64,000 nt of DNA, taken from Girardinichthys multiradiatus (lineage: Eukaryota; Chordata; Actinopteri; Cyprinodontiformes; Goodeidae). This document shows positions 51,561 to 62,812 of the stretch, piece after piece. Location: assembly GCF_021462225.1 (NCBI RefSeq), contig NC_061812.1, positions 47,597,363 through 47,661,362 on the forward strand, given 5' to 3'. The notes beneath the pieces are model-generated. The model made no database searches. It was given only the letters and a program-made list of their open reading frames with translations, and had not been told where the DNA came from. Position numbers and translations under genes: made by a program. Position 1 is the first letter of the stretch, and every line of letters starts with the position of its first letter.

Positions 51561-52225
51561 ATGGGAAACTGCATCCGGAAGCAGCCCCCGTCAGAAGGAG
51601 ATGTAAAGTTTATGCACTCAAAAGATCCAGATACAGTAAAAAATCTTGGTAAATGGCAGAAAGATTATGATTTTAAAGGACATCTTTCAGTTCCTGCTTG
51701 TACCCATTTGGTACAGAGATTACAACAGAAAGACAAACTTAGGAAAAGGAAAAAGACCAGCCAAGAATTAATAAGGGCAAGAAAAATTGGCTTGCTGAAG
51801 CTCATAAAAGAAAGGCAGGGAACGATAAAAAGAGCAAGGAGGTTTATATAGCAGTTGCCAGAGAAGAAGATAATGACGCTGGTGTAGTAAGGGGCATGGG
51901 CAGGTAGCAAAAATACTAGGCGGAGAAAACAGGCAATTAAACTGGATGGCCTCAATGACACTGCTGATGACACTCCCTATAAACAGCAGTTAAAAAATGC
52001 CCTCCAAGCAAATGCTTTACCTGAGATTCGTATCTGGGTCACAAAACATAATATTGATCTACCCACCTGCTCAGTTACCAGTTGGCAGATCTGGGCAATG
52101 CATGCTGAAAAGGTGGTCAGTGGAAAGAAAAAACAACCCCCTACTGATACCTTCTATGCGGAAGATGAGATACTAATAACTTCACCTACTGATACTAATA
52201 ACTTCACCTACTGCAATGTTTAATG
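51561..52225 (+). pseudogene. gag: ERV2 Gag N-terminal region (matrix)
   Basis: Begins MGNCIRKQPPSEGDVKF; Gly2 after Met gives a myristoylation signal typical of retroviral matrix proteins. The first frame runs 96 codons to 51851, then matrix-like sequence resumes in other frames (KQQLKNALQANALPEIRIWV at about 51975, TSWQIWAMHAEKV at about 52080) to about 52225. No capsid or zinc-knuckle region follows. Frameshift at about 51800-51900. Confidence 0.6.
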
Positions 52226-53480
52226 ATCTGATTGAATATGTAAAACAACTGACTAACATAATAATAAAGTTTTTCAACAGGTGATGATCATCCAGGAGGA
52301 ATGCAGTGTTCCTGGGAAATTCATGTATTAACAATACATTTTTCTTCAACAGGTGGAAGATGGAGAAATAACATCACACTGTGTGGAAGTTTTGTTGACT
52401 AATCATTGGTTGGAGCCATGAGACATTATGTGCACAGACCAAATGACCAAAAACGACCAAAGACCAAATGACCAAGGTTCTGACTGACTTATGAACCTCA
52501 CTGACCTGACAATGATAACCTGACACTTCTCCAGAATGGACGAACCCAAAAGACAACACCTTCAAGGTGCACCCCACAATTACCACCTTATTGATCCTTG
52601 GTGGATAAAAAAGAATTGAAGAATTCAAAACAGACCTGGTGGAAACAAAAGGGGATATGAGAAAACAATGTGCATTTTAAAAAATATAAAAAGAAAATTA
52701 TATGGTAATTTTTGTAAATGAAATTGCTCTGATAGAGAAGTAACTAAGTAAATTTATTTGTACAGCACATTGCAGACAGGGCAATTCAAAGTGCTCTACA
52801 TTATAAAAATACAAAATCCTAAAAACCATCAAGTGGATGTTCATGACAGCCATGGGGGAAAAGTTGTCAGTGTGCGAATGTGTGTGAATGGGAATGATTG
52901 ATTTCATTAAAGAGCATCTTTGAGGGACCTCAAAAGTGCTAATAAAGGTCTGATGTTCTAATGATCATTTGCCAAACTTTTACCTCAATAGGACAATAAT
53001 TCTGTTTCCAGAATTTTTCCAAAATCATCTAAAGATAGTAAAGGTTCTACCTGAATTGAAATACTGATAAACATAAGAAAGCTCATAGACCTGTCTTTAA
53101 TTTAGTTGAAATTCTTTTACAAAGAAGAGTAATTAAATTTTATGTTGCCAATGTCTGTCCATTTTGTCTGTCTGTTTTTTTGAAATGTTTGTTTTATGTT
53201 ATGTAAAAATTAGGGCATATGTGCATGATAAAAATTAAAGCCTAAAAGTGCAAGTCTGATCCTCAACAGTACCATAATATTAGGTTAATTTTTATGGTGA
53301 AACACAAGGATTTTAACAGATGTTTGGACTTTTTCCAGTCAGGTTCAGAATGATCAAATTAGATTTAAAATTTAACACAAGATGAAATGCTCCTTAACAA
53401 AATTACTGGACAGAATTACTATTCCTGAAATTGAAAAACTTGAGTTAATTGAAATAAACTTTAGTTACTTGAAACTAAAG
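52226..53480. other. No gene; one short dispersed repeat
   Basis: 52738-52800 (TAAATTTATTTGTACAGCAC, then CAATTCAAAGTGCTCTACAT) is a very common fish repeat phrase. CTACTGATACTAATAACTTCAC occurs twice in tandem at 52141-52210. I recognise nothing in the rest; the open frame at 53382-53660 begins in unassigned sequence and runs through a LINE tail. Confidence 0.5.
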
Positions 53481-53668
53481 GAGGCCCAGGACACGCTGGA
53501 GGGACTATGTCTCTCGGCAGGCCTGGGAACGCCTTGGGCTCCCCCCAGAGGAGCTGGAGGAGGTGTCTGGGGAGAGGGACATCTGGGCGTCTCTGCTGAG
53601 TCTGCTGCCTCCGCGACCTGGTCCCGGATGAAGCGGAAGACGACGAGTACGAGTACTTGAAATAAATG
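53481..53668 (+). mobile_element. LINE 3' tail (I/nimbus-like type)
   Basis: Plus strand reads RPRTRWRDYVSRQAWERLGL, then PPEELEEVSGERDIWASLL and LLPPRPGP followed by a stop. This C-terminal phrase of a fish non-LTR element is extremely common. The end AAGCGGAAGACGACGAG replaces the usual GGATGGA-type tail. Only the last 190 bp are present. Confidence 0.75.
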
Positions 53669-53770
53669 CAAAGTGTTATTAAAAAGGGAAAAGCTATAGA
53701 TGACGGAAACTGTATAGGTGTGTTTTTAAAACTGGGTAAGACAAACTAAGATTATAAGACATTACATGCT

Positions 53771-54346
53771 TGTCAGAGTCTGGATTCTGTTTGTAGCTGC
53801 TACTAACTATTTTCAGCCACTAGGTGTCGCCTGAGACTGTTCTTGGAGGATAACAGGTGATTGCCAGTACATCGTTGACTGAGTGTTTGCCTATGTGGTA
53901 TTTCAACCTGGCCAGAATTATCTTGTCTGTTACAAGTTACCTGTCCTTGTGAAGTAACTCTTGTCTTTGTTTAGAGCTTTGATTCTGCCTCGCTTCCTGG
54001 AGAACTGGAGATCATACCCAACCAAGCAAAGAAGAACCTGGACTACTTACCAGTTGGCAATCCGTCTGAGCCCCGCCGAGCCGAACCAGTCCGCCGTCCG
54101 ACGGTCTTCCAGTCTCCAGCCTCCGAAACCCTGGTGGCCTAGAATGCAGCTATCCGCAGGTCTGGACTCACCTCTCTCTCCCTGGTGGATCAGAACCCAG
54201 CTAGATCCGTACTACAGTCTGTTAATTTCCAATTATCCTGCAAGACCATTTCTTACCATCCCTCTCTGTTGCAGTTTCCAGGCCCGAGCAGCGGTTCTCT
54301 GTTCTCTGGGTGCTTCTGTTCATGTGGGTCAGATCGGCCTTTAACA
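53771..54346 (+). repeat. Gypsy 3 5' LTR (probable, 576 bp)
   Basis: TG at 53771 and CA at 54345-54346, placed directly before the gag ATG at 54349, the same tight spacing seen in gypsy 1. No second LTR is available for confirmation. Confidence 0.55.
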
Positions 54347-54348
54347 TT

Positions 54349-55338
54349 ATGACAGAACACTCAGGCCAGCCGGACCCTGCCGATGCACTCCAGAGAACAG
54401 TTTCCGAACACAGTCTTCAGATCCACTCTCATGGTGCGACCCTCCGTAACCTCCTCGAGCAGCAGCGGCAGACAAACCAGCAGCTCAAGCAGATGACAGC
54501 ACTGTTCCAGCAGACGCCTAGCCCCGGGCCCGCCCAACCTTCGGGGGGGCGCTGCTGAACCTCCTGCCACACGGCCCCTTCCGGCCTTTCGTGGCATCAC
54601 CTCACCTAGTCCCGAGAAATTTTCGGGTGAAGTCGGCAGTTGTCGGGGTTTTCTGTTACAGTGCACCATAGTCTTTAACCACTCTCCTCTGCTTTCCCTA
54701 CGATGATAACAAGATTTCTTATGTCCTTGGACTTTTAACAGGCAAGGCACTTCGTTGGGCAGAGGCAAAGTTTGCGAACTGACTGTAACCAGTTCGGATG
54801 TTCTTACGAGGACTTTATTAAGGAGTTCAAACTAATTGTTGATCTTGACATGGATCCGTCCAGCATGGCACGCCGCCTCCAAGCATTAAGACAACGCAAC
54901 CGCCCGCTGATGGATTTCACTGTTGAATTTCGCACCTTGGCCGTGGCTTCGGGTTGGAATGCAAGCGCTCTGGAATCTGCTTTTTTTCAGTGTCAAGATG
55001 AGGTCGTTAAAGACGAACTAGCCTTGTTAGATAAGCCTGCTGAGCTTGATGCTTACATAACTCTGGCTACCCGGCTGGACATTCAGCTGAGGGAGCGTAG
55101 GCGGTGCCACACAGAGCGAGTGGCGCCTAGGGCGTTTTCATTCTCCTCCTCGTCTGCTCCTTCCGGTCCCGTGTCTAGTCTGGTTGAGCCAGAGCCCATG
55201 CAGTTAGGCAGAGCGCGGATTTCGCATGATAAAAGGCAGCGCCGCAGAGACTCTAACAGTTGCTTTTACTGTGGAGAATTGGGTCACTTCATCTCTGACT
55301 GTCCCTCTCGGTTAAAAGAGAAGGTCTGCCGGTATTAA
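54349..55338 (+). pseudogene. Gypsy 3 gag, broken
   Basis: Starts MTEHSGQPDPADALQRTVSE, then a Gln-rich coiled-coil segment (LEQQRQTNQQLKQM). A frameshift at about 54550, the core [19 protein letters not shown] and [16 protein letters not shown] follow, then a stop at 54780. The C-terminal half is open at 54785-55338 (SMARRLQALRQRNRPLMDF) and ends with the zinc knuckle CFYCGELGHFISDC at about residues 164-177 of that frame. Confidence 0.85.
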
Positions 55339-55800
55339 TGGGGCGACCGACGGACCCTGATGCTTGCTCAAAAGCCCCACGACTTGTCTTGCCTGCCACT
55401 ATTTTTGCCCACCACAAATCCATTAGCTTATCTGCCCTCATCGACTCTGGGTGTGAGCTAAACCTCATAGATCAAGCCCTGGTAGATCTTAAGCACATTA
55501 AGACGGAGCTTTTGGCCACCCCTCGCCGGGTTTTGGCGCTGGATGGCCAGTCGCTCAGTTGATTACCGAGCCTATCGAGCTAGCACTCTCAGGAAACCAC
55601 CGTGAGCAAATTTAGTTTTTTTGTTTTCATTTGTCTGAGAATGCCCTGGTGTTAGGATATCCCTGGTTGCGGGCTCACAATCCCCACTCAAATTGGGTTG
55701 AGTTTAGAGTGGAGGCCTGGTCCCCGCAGTGTTTGTCTGTCTGCCTGCAGTCTGCTGTTCTCCCTTCTAAGATCCCTGCCGAGGAGGTTGGGTAGGTTGA
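55338..55800 (+). pseudogene. Gypsy 3 protease region
   Basis: ISLSALIDSGCELNLIDQAL gives the DSG active-site motif (about 55430-55490). The frame stops at 55562 and continues brokenly (LSENALVLGYPWLRAHNPH-like in a shifted frame, about 55630-55690). Confidence 0.75.
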
Positions 55801-56801
55801 GCCCACAGACCTCCACATAGTTCCTCCTGACTATCACCACCTTGTGCCTTGTCCCTTCCGGCCCACCGTCCGTATGACTGTTCCATAGATCTATTACCCG
55901 GGGCTCCATTACCATCCAGCCGGCTCTATAAGATCTCCGGTCTCGAGAGGGTGGTGATGGAGCAGTACATAGCTGACTCGTTAGCCGCCGGGATAATTCG
56001 CCCCTCGGGGCTGGGTTTTTCTTTGTCGGAAAAAAAGACGGCTCGCTGCGACCGTGTATTGATTATCGGGGATTAAATGCCATAACCGTCAAGAACAAGT
56101 ATCCACTTCCCCTCCTCTCCTCGGCGTTTGAACCGGTCCATGGTGCTACCGTGTTAGTTATCCGCCAGGGAGATGAGTGGAAAACAGCCTTTAAGACACC
56201 ATGAGGACATTATGAGATCTTGGTCATGCCGTTTGGATTATGCAACACGCCGGCAGTGTTTCAAAGCTTAGTCAATGATGTTCTGAGACTAACTGAATCA
56301 GTTTGTGTTTGTTTATCTGGATGACATTTTAATTTACTCTAAGACACTGTCGGAGCACAAGCTTCATGTCCGCCTTGTGCTGCAGCGGAGAAGTGTGAGT
56401 TCCATCAAAAGTCCATCAACTTTCTTGGTTGTGTTCCAGAGGTGGGACAGGTTCGTGCTGATCCCGAGATGGTCAAGGTGGTGTTGGAGTGGCCCATCCC
56501 TGAAACACGGAAGCAGTTACAGAGGTTCCTAGGCTTCGCTAACTTCTACCGGAGGTTCATCCACTGCTACAGCCAGACGGCGGCCCCCCTAACCGCCCTA
56601 ACATCGACCAAGTCACCCTTCACCTGGAGCAAGGAGGCGGAGGTTGCCTTCACCACTTTAAAGAACAGGTTTTCTCAAGCAGCTGTGCTCATCCACCCGG
56701 ATCCTAGTCGACAGTTCGTTTTGGAGGTGGATGCTTCTGATTCGGGAGTGGGGGCGGTCTTATCTCAACGCCAAGACCTGGACAGAAAACTCCATCCTTG
56801 A
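55801..56801 (+). pseudogene. Gypsy 3 reverse transcriptase
   Basis: [20 protein letters not shown] and [17 protein letters not shown] (55855-56000), then frameshifted palm. The segment with the first catalytic Asp (KLDLRNAYHL-type) is missing at about 56150, where VHGATV joins [26 protein letters not shown] at about 56306-56345 is intact. The thumb ([18 protein letters not shown]) and RNase H start ([16 protein letters not shown]) are open at 56442-56801, ending in a stop. Confidence 0.8.
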
Positions 56802-57570
56802 GCCTTCTTCTCTCGGCCAGGAGGTGTCTGTCCCCGGCCGAGAGAAATTATGACGTGGGTGACCGAGAGCTCCTCACCATCAAGCTGGCCCTGGAGGTGT
56901 GGCGGCACTGGCTGGAGGGCGCCGAGCATCCCGTGCTGGTATGGACAAATCATAAGAATTTATCTTACATTCAGTCTGCCAAGCGCCTCAATTCCACCAG
57001 TCCCGTTGGTCATTATTTTTCTTCCCGTTTTAACTTGTTTATTTCTTTTAGGCCAGGCACAAAAAATGTCAAACCCGATGTCTTGTCACGTCAGTTCGCC
57101 CCAGATGACTCTGAAAAGGAGGCAGCCCCTATCTTACCACCTAGTTGCAGGGTGGGGGCCGCGACCTGGTAGATTGAAGACAAGGTGCGGCAGGCTCTCC
57201 TCTCTGACCCGGGGCCCAGTTCTGGACCTGCTAACCGCACCTATGTTCCTGCCGCAGTGCGCTCTCAGCTCATTAAGTGGTTCCACTCTTCAAGGTTCTC
57301 CATCCACCCCGGCACCAGTTGTCGGAGGTGGCTAAACGGTTTTGGTGGTCTACCCTCCACCGGGATATTAAGGACTATGTTAATGCCTGCCCTGTATGCG
57401 CACGGGCCAAACCCACATATCATCTGCCTGCTGGCCTGTTGCAGCCCTTGGAGGTTCCCCGTCGACCCTGGTGTCACAGCTATGGATTTTGTAACCGGTT
57501 TGCCTAACATTATGACAATGCTCTTCATTTTTGTGTTCATCAATTTTATTAAGCCTTCTAAATTGATGAG
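56798..57570 (+). pseudogene. Gypsy 3 RNase H and truncated integrase
   Basis: RNase [38 protein letters not shown] (Asp of the usual WTDH replaced by Asn). Integrase: zinc-binding FHSSRFSIHPGTS, WWSTLHRDIKDYVNACPVCA in frames at 57185-57507, then MDFVTGLP with the first catalytic Asp. It ends at about 57540, before the second Asp, where unrelated sequence begins. Confidence 0.8.
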
Positions 57571-58049
57571 GAGTTAGTTTTTTAGAACTAATGAAACCTA
57601 AACTAAACCAAGCATTATTAAAATAATAGCAGCTAACAGAAATAGTGATCTCATTTTTAAATATAATGAGGACTTACTGCGTTTAATTAAAGAGGCTAGA
57701 TTTAGAATAGATGCATTTAAAAAAAACAAAATTAGAATAGATTATTCAGAGCTGTTATAATCTTGCTGATGAATAACAAAAAAAAAATGTTTTGTTATGG
57801 AACCAGATGATTAAAAGAGAGCAACTTTATCATGGCCAAAGAGAAACATTTGCAGGAAAGAGCCAATTAAATGTTATTTAACCTTGTCTATCATGACACC
57901 ATACAAGGTTTTATTAACATCTTGGACTGCACATATTATGTATGGAAAGAAACAAAAATAAAGGTATAATTGGTAGCACAATGGAAAAATGCAGAGTTAT
58001 TACCGAAATTATTAGGTGCTGTGCTGTTACCAGCTAAATTAGTTGAGTG
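57571..58049. other. No clear gene; possibly ERV2 pol remnant
   Basis: AT-rich text with no firm motif. Position before the integrase suggests a decayed RNase H region of ERV2, but I cannot support it by sequence. Confidence 0.3.
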
Positions 58050-58763
58050 TATATGTGAAGGGATTACTAGATGCCCTGAAGGAAAGCCTATATTACCTAA
58101 ATCAATGTTTCAATGGATTACAAATGTGAGCCATGTGCAGAAGCCATGTCTCAACAGGAGTGTGGATTTCACAATTTACTATATATGGATTTAATAATTA
58201 ATACTTACTAAAAAAAATGTTTTTTGTGCATCTCGTTTGATATGTCTGAAACATAAACCCCATGGAAATCTTTCCTTGCAAAGGACCAGATGCTATAACA
58301 GTGGCAAAAAGGACTATGTACATTTAGAATTCCAAGAAGGATTTATAGTGATAATGGCACACATTTTGTTAACAAAGTCATACAAGAACTTGGTAAATGT
58401 TTCAAGATTGATCTGAAAACACACTGTAGCTATCACCCCCAAAGTGCAGGGTTGGTCGAAAGAACAAATGGGACAGTTAAAAGTAAGCTTAGGAAGACAA
58501 TGGAAGAAACAAAAAGAAATTGGGCTGAATGTTTAGATATAGTAAAACGTAATATGAGGACAACCCCATCAGCTCAGGGTGGATTAACACCTTTTGAAAT
58601 AATACATGGCATACCTTATTATATCCCTGATTTACAAAAAGACCTAAAAGATCCACATCAAGATGCGACGTTAGCACACTACATGAGGAAGACATTGTCG
58701 CCATCTAGAGGAGGTTTTGTCTCAATGTCAGTGAAGAAACCAATGATCTTTCCTAGCCTTTAG
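58050..58763 (+). pseudogene. pol: ERV2 integrase
   Basis: 58085-58110 has a PILPKSMF-type spacer seen before retroviral integrases. The core around 58260-58400 is frameshifted: KGPDAITVAKRTM, then YSDNGTHFVN (second catalytic Asp) at about 58345-58375. The last part is open at 58400-58763: SYHPQSAGLVERTNGTVKSK carries the catalytic Glu, then RTTPSAQGGLTPFEIIHG. The wording is that of gamma/epsilon-type retroviral integrase, not of gypsy elements. The first catalytic Asp is not visible. Confidence 0.75.
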
Positions 58764-58765
58764 GG

Positions 58766-59640
58766 GTGAGAGAGAGACTAACAAGTAAATCTAAAGGGAA
58801 GATGTTGTTGAAACTTTTAATTTTGTTTATCATGTGTGTCCTGATTGTGTTAATAATATGCCAGACATTACCACAATTTCATAATCTCCAGAAATTAAAG
58901 AGGTGGATACGTGAAGATTTCCATGGAATGTTTTTACAAGATATAAATTACTTGTTTGAGACAAACAGCTGGTACAAATATGAAAAATTGTAGCCAAGTC
59001 CAGAAACATTTCTGGTTGTTATGTATGTACTGAACTTCCTATCTCTTCCAACCAGCCCAGGTTAACAGTTAGATCAGTACCAGCGCCAAGAGATAAGTGT
59101 TTTATCTGAAACAGCGTTTCTGGTGCCAGTACCAGTTTCTGCATGGTAATGGGAAATGTAACATTTTACAACTGCAATGATACAAAGTTAAAACAGTTTA
59201 ATGTTACAACCACTGTGTCCAACTATGTGGAGCTTCTTGCAGGTTCCTATTTTTCTTATTGTGTTGTGGGCACTGGTTCCATCCCAGTGGGGACTATTCC
59301 AATGCGCATGTGTAACACCACTTAGTATTATCCTTTCCACCAAGCTGGACCAGGGGGGAAAATCCATGATCTAAAGGGCACTTATGCAAAAGATGGATTT
59401 CACTGGATGTGTGGAACTGCCATTTATTTGCAGTTGCCTCTAAGTTGGAGTGGTGTTAGTGCACCTGTTTATGTCACTGATCCCACTTATATCATTTCAG
59501 TTCAACCTTCCCTGAATAGGAGTAAGAGGGAACTCATCCATGTGAAGCCACATGACAGGGTGTGGGGATCAGATGTTCCTGACAAATTTAAGCAAAGATC
59601 AATAGGGAATAAGATTTTGCTAAGTTTATTACCATGGTTG
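58766..59640 (+). pseudogene. env: ERV2 envelope, broken
   Basis: 58766-58993: a start with a hydrophobic segment (LLILFIMCVLIVLIICQ) that could be a leader or signal anchor. 59143-59325: surface-subunit sequence with several N-x-T sites. 59407-59640: further surface sequence to a basic cleavage-like site NRSKREL at about 59515-59535, followed by a hydrophobic LLSLLPWLGVG stretch that may be the fusion-peptide area. Stops at 58993 and 59325 interrupt it, and the transmembrane part is replaced by a TA/T microsatellite. Confidence 0.65.
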
Positions 59641-59669
59641 GGAGTAGGAAAGAACATGCTTAGATTAGA

Positions 59670-59671
<2 letters not shown>

Positions 59672-59741
<70 letters not shown>

Positions 59742-59742
59742 G
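59672..59742 (+). repeat. TA microsatellite followed by T run
   Basis: About 20 TA units then about 30 T. It ends the recognisable ERV2 env. The Ile/Tyr and Phe repeats of the open frame across it are not real protein. Confidence 0.95.
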
Positions 59743-60072
59743 GATAAGAATTATGCCGGAAGCAATGGGAGTGTGAGGCTCAGGTTTCATTTCATAAGGA
59801 TCTACATTTTCGTCAAAGGACTACTTTGCATGGATTCTGGATATGTCAACTGGATATTTTTTTGGATGAAAGAACAATGCTGGAAAGGATGGATAACAAC
59901 AAGCTGTAAGTGACAATAGTTTCTGTTGATGGATAGCTGCTAACAAAGATCGCCGCATGGTGGGTGTTTCAGCTAATTGCTAACTTGTTAGGACCAACAG
60001 ATGCAGTGGATTCGGCTGCTTCATACGTGTTTTTAGGTTTTTTGTAAATAACGTGTGGAAAGATGCTCATTA
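59743..60072. other. No gene recognised
   Basis: Spacer of unassigned sequence with no clear motif. It may be the 5' untranslated part of the retroelement fragment that follows. Confidence 0.35.
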
Positions 60073-60718
60073 TGAATGAACAGGATATTGGAAGGCGGAC
60101 AGTAAAAATGACTGAAAAAGCTGTGGAAGAGCACAGGGCTAAACAAATCAAAGCTTGCAGACACAAGTTATCCCAGCTAACAACTATGAAACAAAAATGG
60201 AGCATTTAATGGATGATGATAAAAATGCTGACGTGTGTTGATTTCAGCAGACTGCAACAGTAGTTTTCTGACCTAAACGTAAGTTTAAAGCAATACATGA
60301 CTGAGGAGGAGTTTTTGAATGATCAAAAGAACAGGTTTGATCCTGAAATGGAGACAATTAATACGTTTTTCTGGAAATGTTAGCATTGTATGAAAGAGGT
60401 TTTAAAGCGTTCTGAAATGGCTGAAAGGTGTGATAAACAGGTTGCACCTGAAGACAGTAGGTCAGCTTTGTCAAAGTCTACAAGGCGTAGCAGGCATGGA
60501 TCACAAAGTGGAAGCGTTTCTTCAACGTCATCCATACGAATAAAGACAGAAATGGAGAGTGCATCATTACAGGCTAAAGCTGCAGCTTTGCAGAAAAATT
60601 GGCGATTGAAAAAGAAGAAGCAGATTCGCAAGCACAGAAATTATTTAGATTAGCGCAAGAAAAACTAAGAGAAGCAGAATTTGAAGCTGAGCAGCATAGA
60701 GTGAAAGCAGCTATAAAA
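60073..60718 (+). pseudogene. Coiled-coil retroelement gag-like fragment (BEL/Pao-like?)
   Basis: Plus-strand frames: RRTVKMTEKAVEEHRAKQ (about 60092), LKQYMTEEEFLNDQKNRFDP (about 60285), then SGSVSSTSSIRIKTEMESAS and LQAKAAALQK (60505-60595), and after a frameshift a Glu/Ala-rich helix (RLAQEKLREAEFEAEQHRVK) up to 60718. This order of a T-E-K-A/x-E helix, a Ser-rich basic patch with S-S-x-R-I-K, and an Ala/Lys coiled coil is what I remember from N-terminal proteins of fish BEL/Pao-type elements. Stops at about 60270 and 60380. It is cut exactly by the start of repeat copy C. Confidence 0.4.
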
Positions 60719-60719
60719 G

Positions 60720-62812
60720 TTAATTAAAGCTGCAAGCAGCATTGAAGGCCCTCGCACCACAGCGCAACTCGGCCTGTGCAGCAACCACGGAAGCCTGGCA
60801 TCGCTGCCTGCACATGACCGACGAGGCTGCCATTCAATTCCGCACATCGCCACTAGGAGGGACTGTGACATGTCATATGATGTTCGGACATACAGAGTTC
60901 TAATCTGGCAAAAAGCATTTAAAATTTGGGGGAAATCCGACCTTCCAGATGGAAGCTGCACTCACTTGTTTATTAGTGGGCGGGGCTAAAGTGATGTCAT
61001 CAATTGACTGTGTCAACATGTTCGGCATTGGCCTATAATGATGTATGCTACATTTGAAGTGGATCCGATGATGTATGAGGGAGATATAGCCCTTGAAGTG
61101 TCCTAAGGGACGCTGTTGATCCAAATTCCAATGTAATCCAATAGAGCTGTTGGGGGGTTGTCAAAGATCAAATATATTGAGTTTTGAGTAAATCGGGCAA
61201 TGCATGTGAAATTTAGAGCCAAACGTATGGCCATGGCGTGACATCAGACTTCGCCATGCCGCCACGGCCACACCTTCTAGCCAAGCCAGTTAATACTGGC
61301 AACTGTCTTAGACTATCATGTTATCTGTTACTTGGGACAGTTTCACATTGATTAGGTGAAGAAGATCAAAAATGTACTCTCTAAAGGAAAACATGACACT
61401 TGCTGTTCTCAGGGGGCGATGATGTCAGCATCTGATCAGTGAATATTGTTCAGAGACAGATCAGTCTTAGAAGGTTTCAGGTCTCTGTGACTTTCCTTAT
61501 AGGAACTATATCAATTTCGTGTTTTATGGTGAGAAGTCACATTTATCTTGGCCACACCCACACGCTTTCATGTATCAAAACGCTTTTGATAAATTTTGAT
61601 CATCCGTGCCTTAAGAGTATACTGATTGATTTCAAAGTCTGTAAGTCAAAAGCTGTAGGAGGAGTTCACTCACAAACGTGGGCTAGACAGGGCAAATCCG
61701 GGGTGAAAATGGCAACTTCAATCCAAGCAGACTTCCTGTTGGGTTTGGACCAACATTCCAAGAGACTTTTTTGTAGGTCTTGACAAGTTACATATGTGTA
61801 CCAAATTTCACAATCCTCGGTCAAAGCATGGCTTCAAATGAAGTTAGACCCACTTGTTATCTGTCTTCTGACACACTTTCAAGTTGATTGGGTCAAGAGA
61901 GTCAGAGAGGAACCTTTCCAAGTAAAAAAGGTGACTTCCTGTTCTCAGGGGGCGTGGCTTTGATGATGTCTGCATATGACCCTATAGGATCGTCGGGAAC
62001 CTGAAGGTCTTCCTTCTTGCCAACTTTGGTGTGATTTGGCGTTTCTTTGGGAAAGTTATTAAATTTTTTCACAAATGGCGCAAACGCCATTTTCATGCCC
62101 CAGCCACGCCACCTAAACATGGCCGAAAACTCACGATTCTGATAACTTTTAATCCCCCATGCCTTATCTGCATATTGACCAAATATGAAGCCAATAGCTC
62201 AAAATCCCTAGGAGGAGTCAACTTTGGTGTGATTTGGTGTTTCTTTGGGAAAGTTATAAAATTTTTTCACAAATGGCGTGAACGCCATTTTCATGCCCCG
62301 GCCACGCCCCCTAAATATGGCCGAAAACTCACGATTCTAATAACCTTTAATCCCCCATGCCTTATCTGCATATTGAACAAATATGAAGCAAATAGCTCAA
62401 AATCCCTAGGAGGAGTTCGTTAAAGTTCGAGGTGAGTAAAAGTGAAAAACGGCAAAAATTAGCATTTGATCCAAAATGGCCGACTTCCTGTGCATTTTAG
62501 GGCATACCCCCAAGAGACTTTTTTTCTTGCTTTGAGGAGCTCTATCAGTGTGCCAAATTTCAGATCTCTACAACTTACGGTTCAGCCTATCTCACGTTTG
62601 GGGGCATGGCTAAGAGGTTTGGGCACGCCCACTGGCGACGACATTAAAGGACAAAAATTTCATGCGGGGGACAATTTTGAGTAAAAGCGTGTGCATCTAG
62701 GGGCTTGGCAAAGTCCCCATATTGCCCCGCCAAAAGTCCCCGGAATAATAATAATAAAGAAGAATCCTGACGATTACAATATGCCCTTGCAGGCTTCCTG
62801 CTCGGGCCTAAT
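60720..62812 (+). repeat. Non-coding teleost repeat, copy C (full length, about 2.09 kb)
   Basis: Starts TTAATTAAAGCTGCAAGCAG and ends GCAGGCTTCCTGCTCGGGCC followed by TAAT. Internal phrases as in copies A and B. It has a 198-bp direct duplication (62021-62218 / 62219-62415), and a segment present in copy A/B between GGTCAAAGCATGGCTT and the TTAGACCCAC block is deleted near 61832. Confidence 0.85.
62021..62415 (+). repeat. 198-bp tandem duplication inside repeat copy C
   Basis: CAACTTTGGTGTGATTTGG occurs at 62021 and 62219 with the same following sequence through GCTCAAAATCCCTAGGAGGAGT. Several substitutions separate the two units, so the duplication is old. Confidence 0.9.

Larger units (their letters stand above)
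53771..57570 (+). mobile_element. Ty3/gypsy retrotransposon (gypsy 3), plus strand, 3'-truncated
   Basis: Same family as gypsy 1: Gag starts almost identically. Order: 5' LTR (53771-54346, TGTCAGAGTCTG to CTTTAACA), gag, protease, RT, RNase H, and the beginning of integrase, which stops near 57570 where ERV2-like sequence begins. No 3' LTR in the window. All frames carry stops or shifts. It lies between the ERV2 gag and integrase pieces. Confidence 0.85.
50705..59640 (+). mobile_element. Second endogenous retrovirus (ERV2), plus strand, fragmented
   Basis: Pieces in retroviral order on the plus strand: possible LTR and leader (50705-51560), Gag start (51561), integrase (58050-58760) and Env (58766-59640). 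A gypsy element, a LINE tail and unassigned sequence occupy the middle (52250-57600). That all pieces come from a single provirus is inference from order, orientation and similar AT-rich composition. The 3' end is lost in a TA/T microsatellite at 59672-59740 and no 3' LTR is visible. Confidence 0.6.

Noticed and set aside
53382..53660. 92-codon open frame with a Gly/Ala-rich C-terminus
   Set aside because: Its second half is the wrong frame of a LINE tail that reads correctly in another frame.
59660..59760. Protein with Ile-Tyr and poly-Phe repeats
   Set aside because: Read-through of a TA/T microsatellite, not a coding region.
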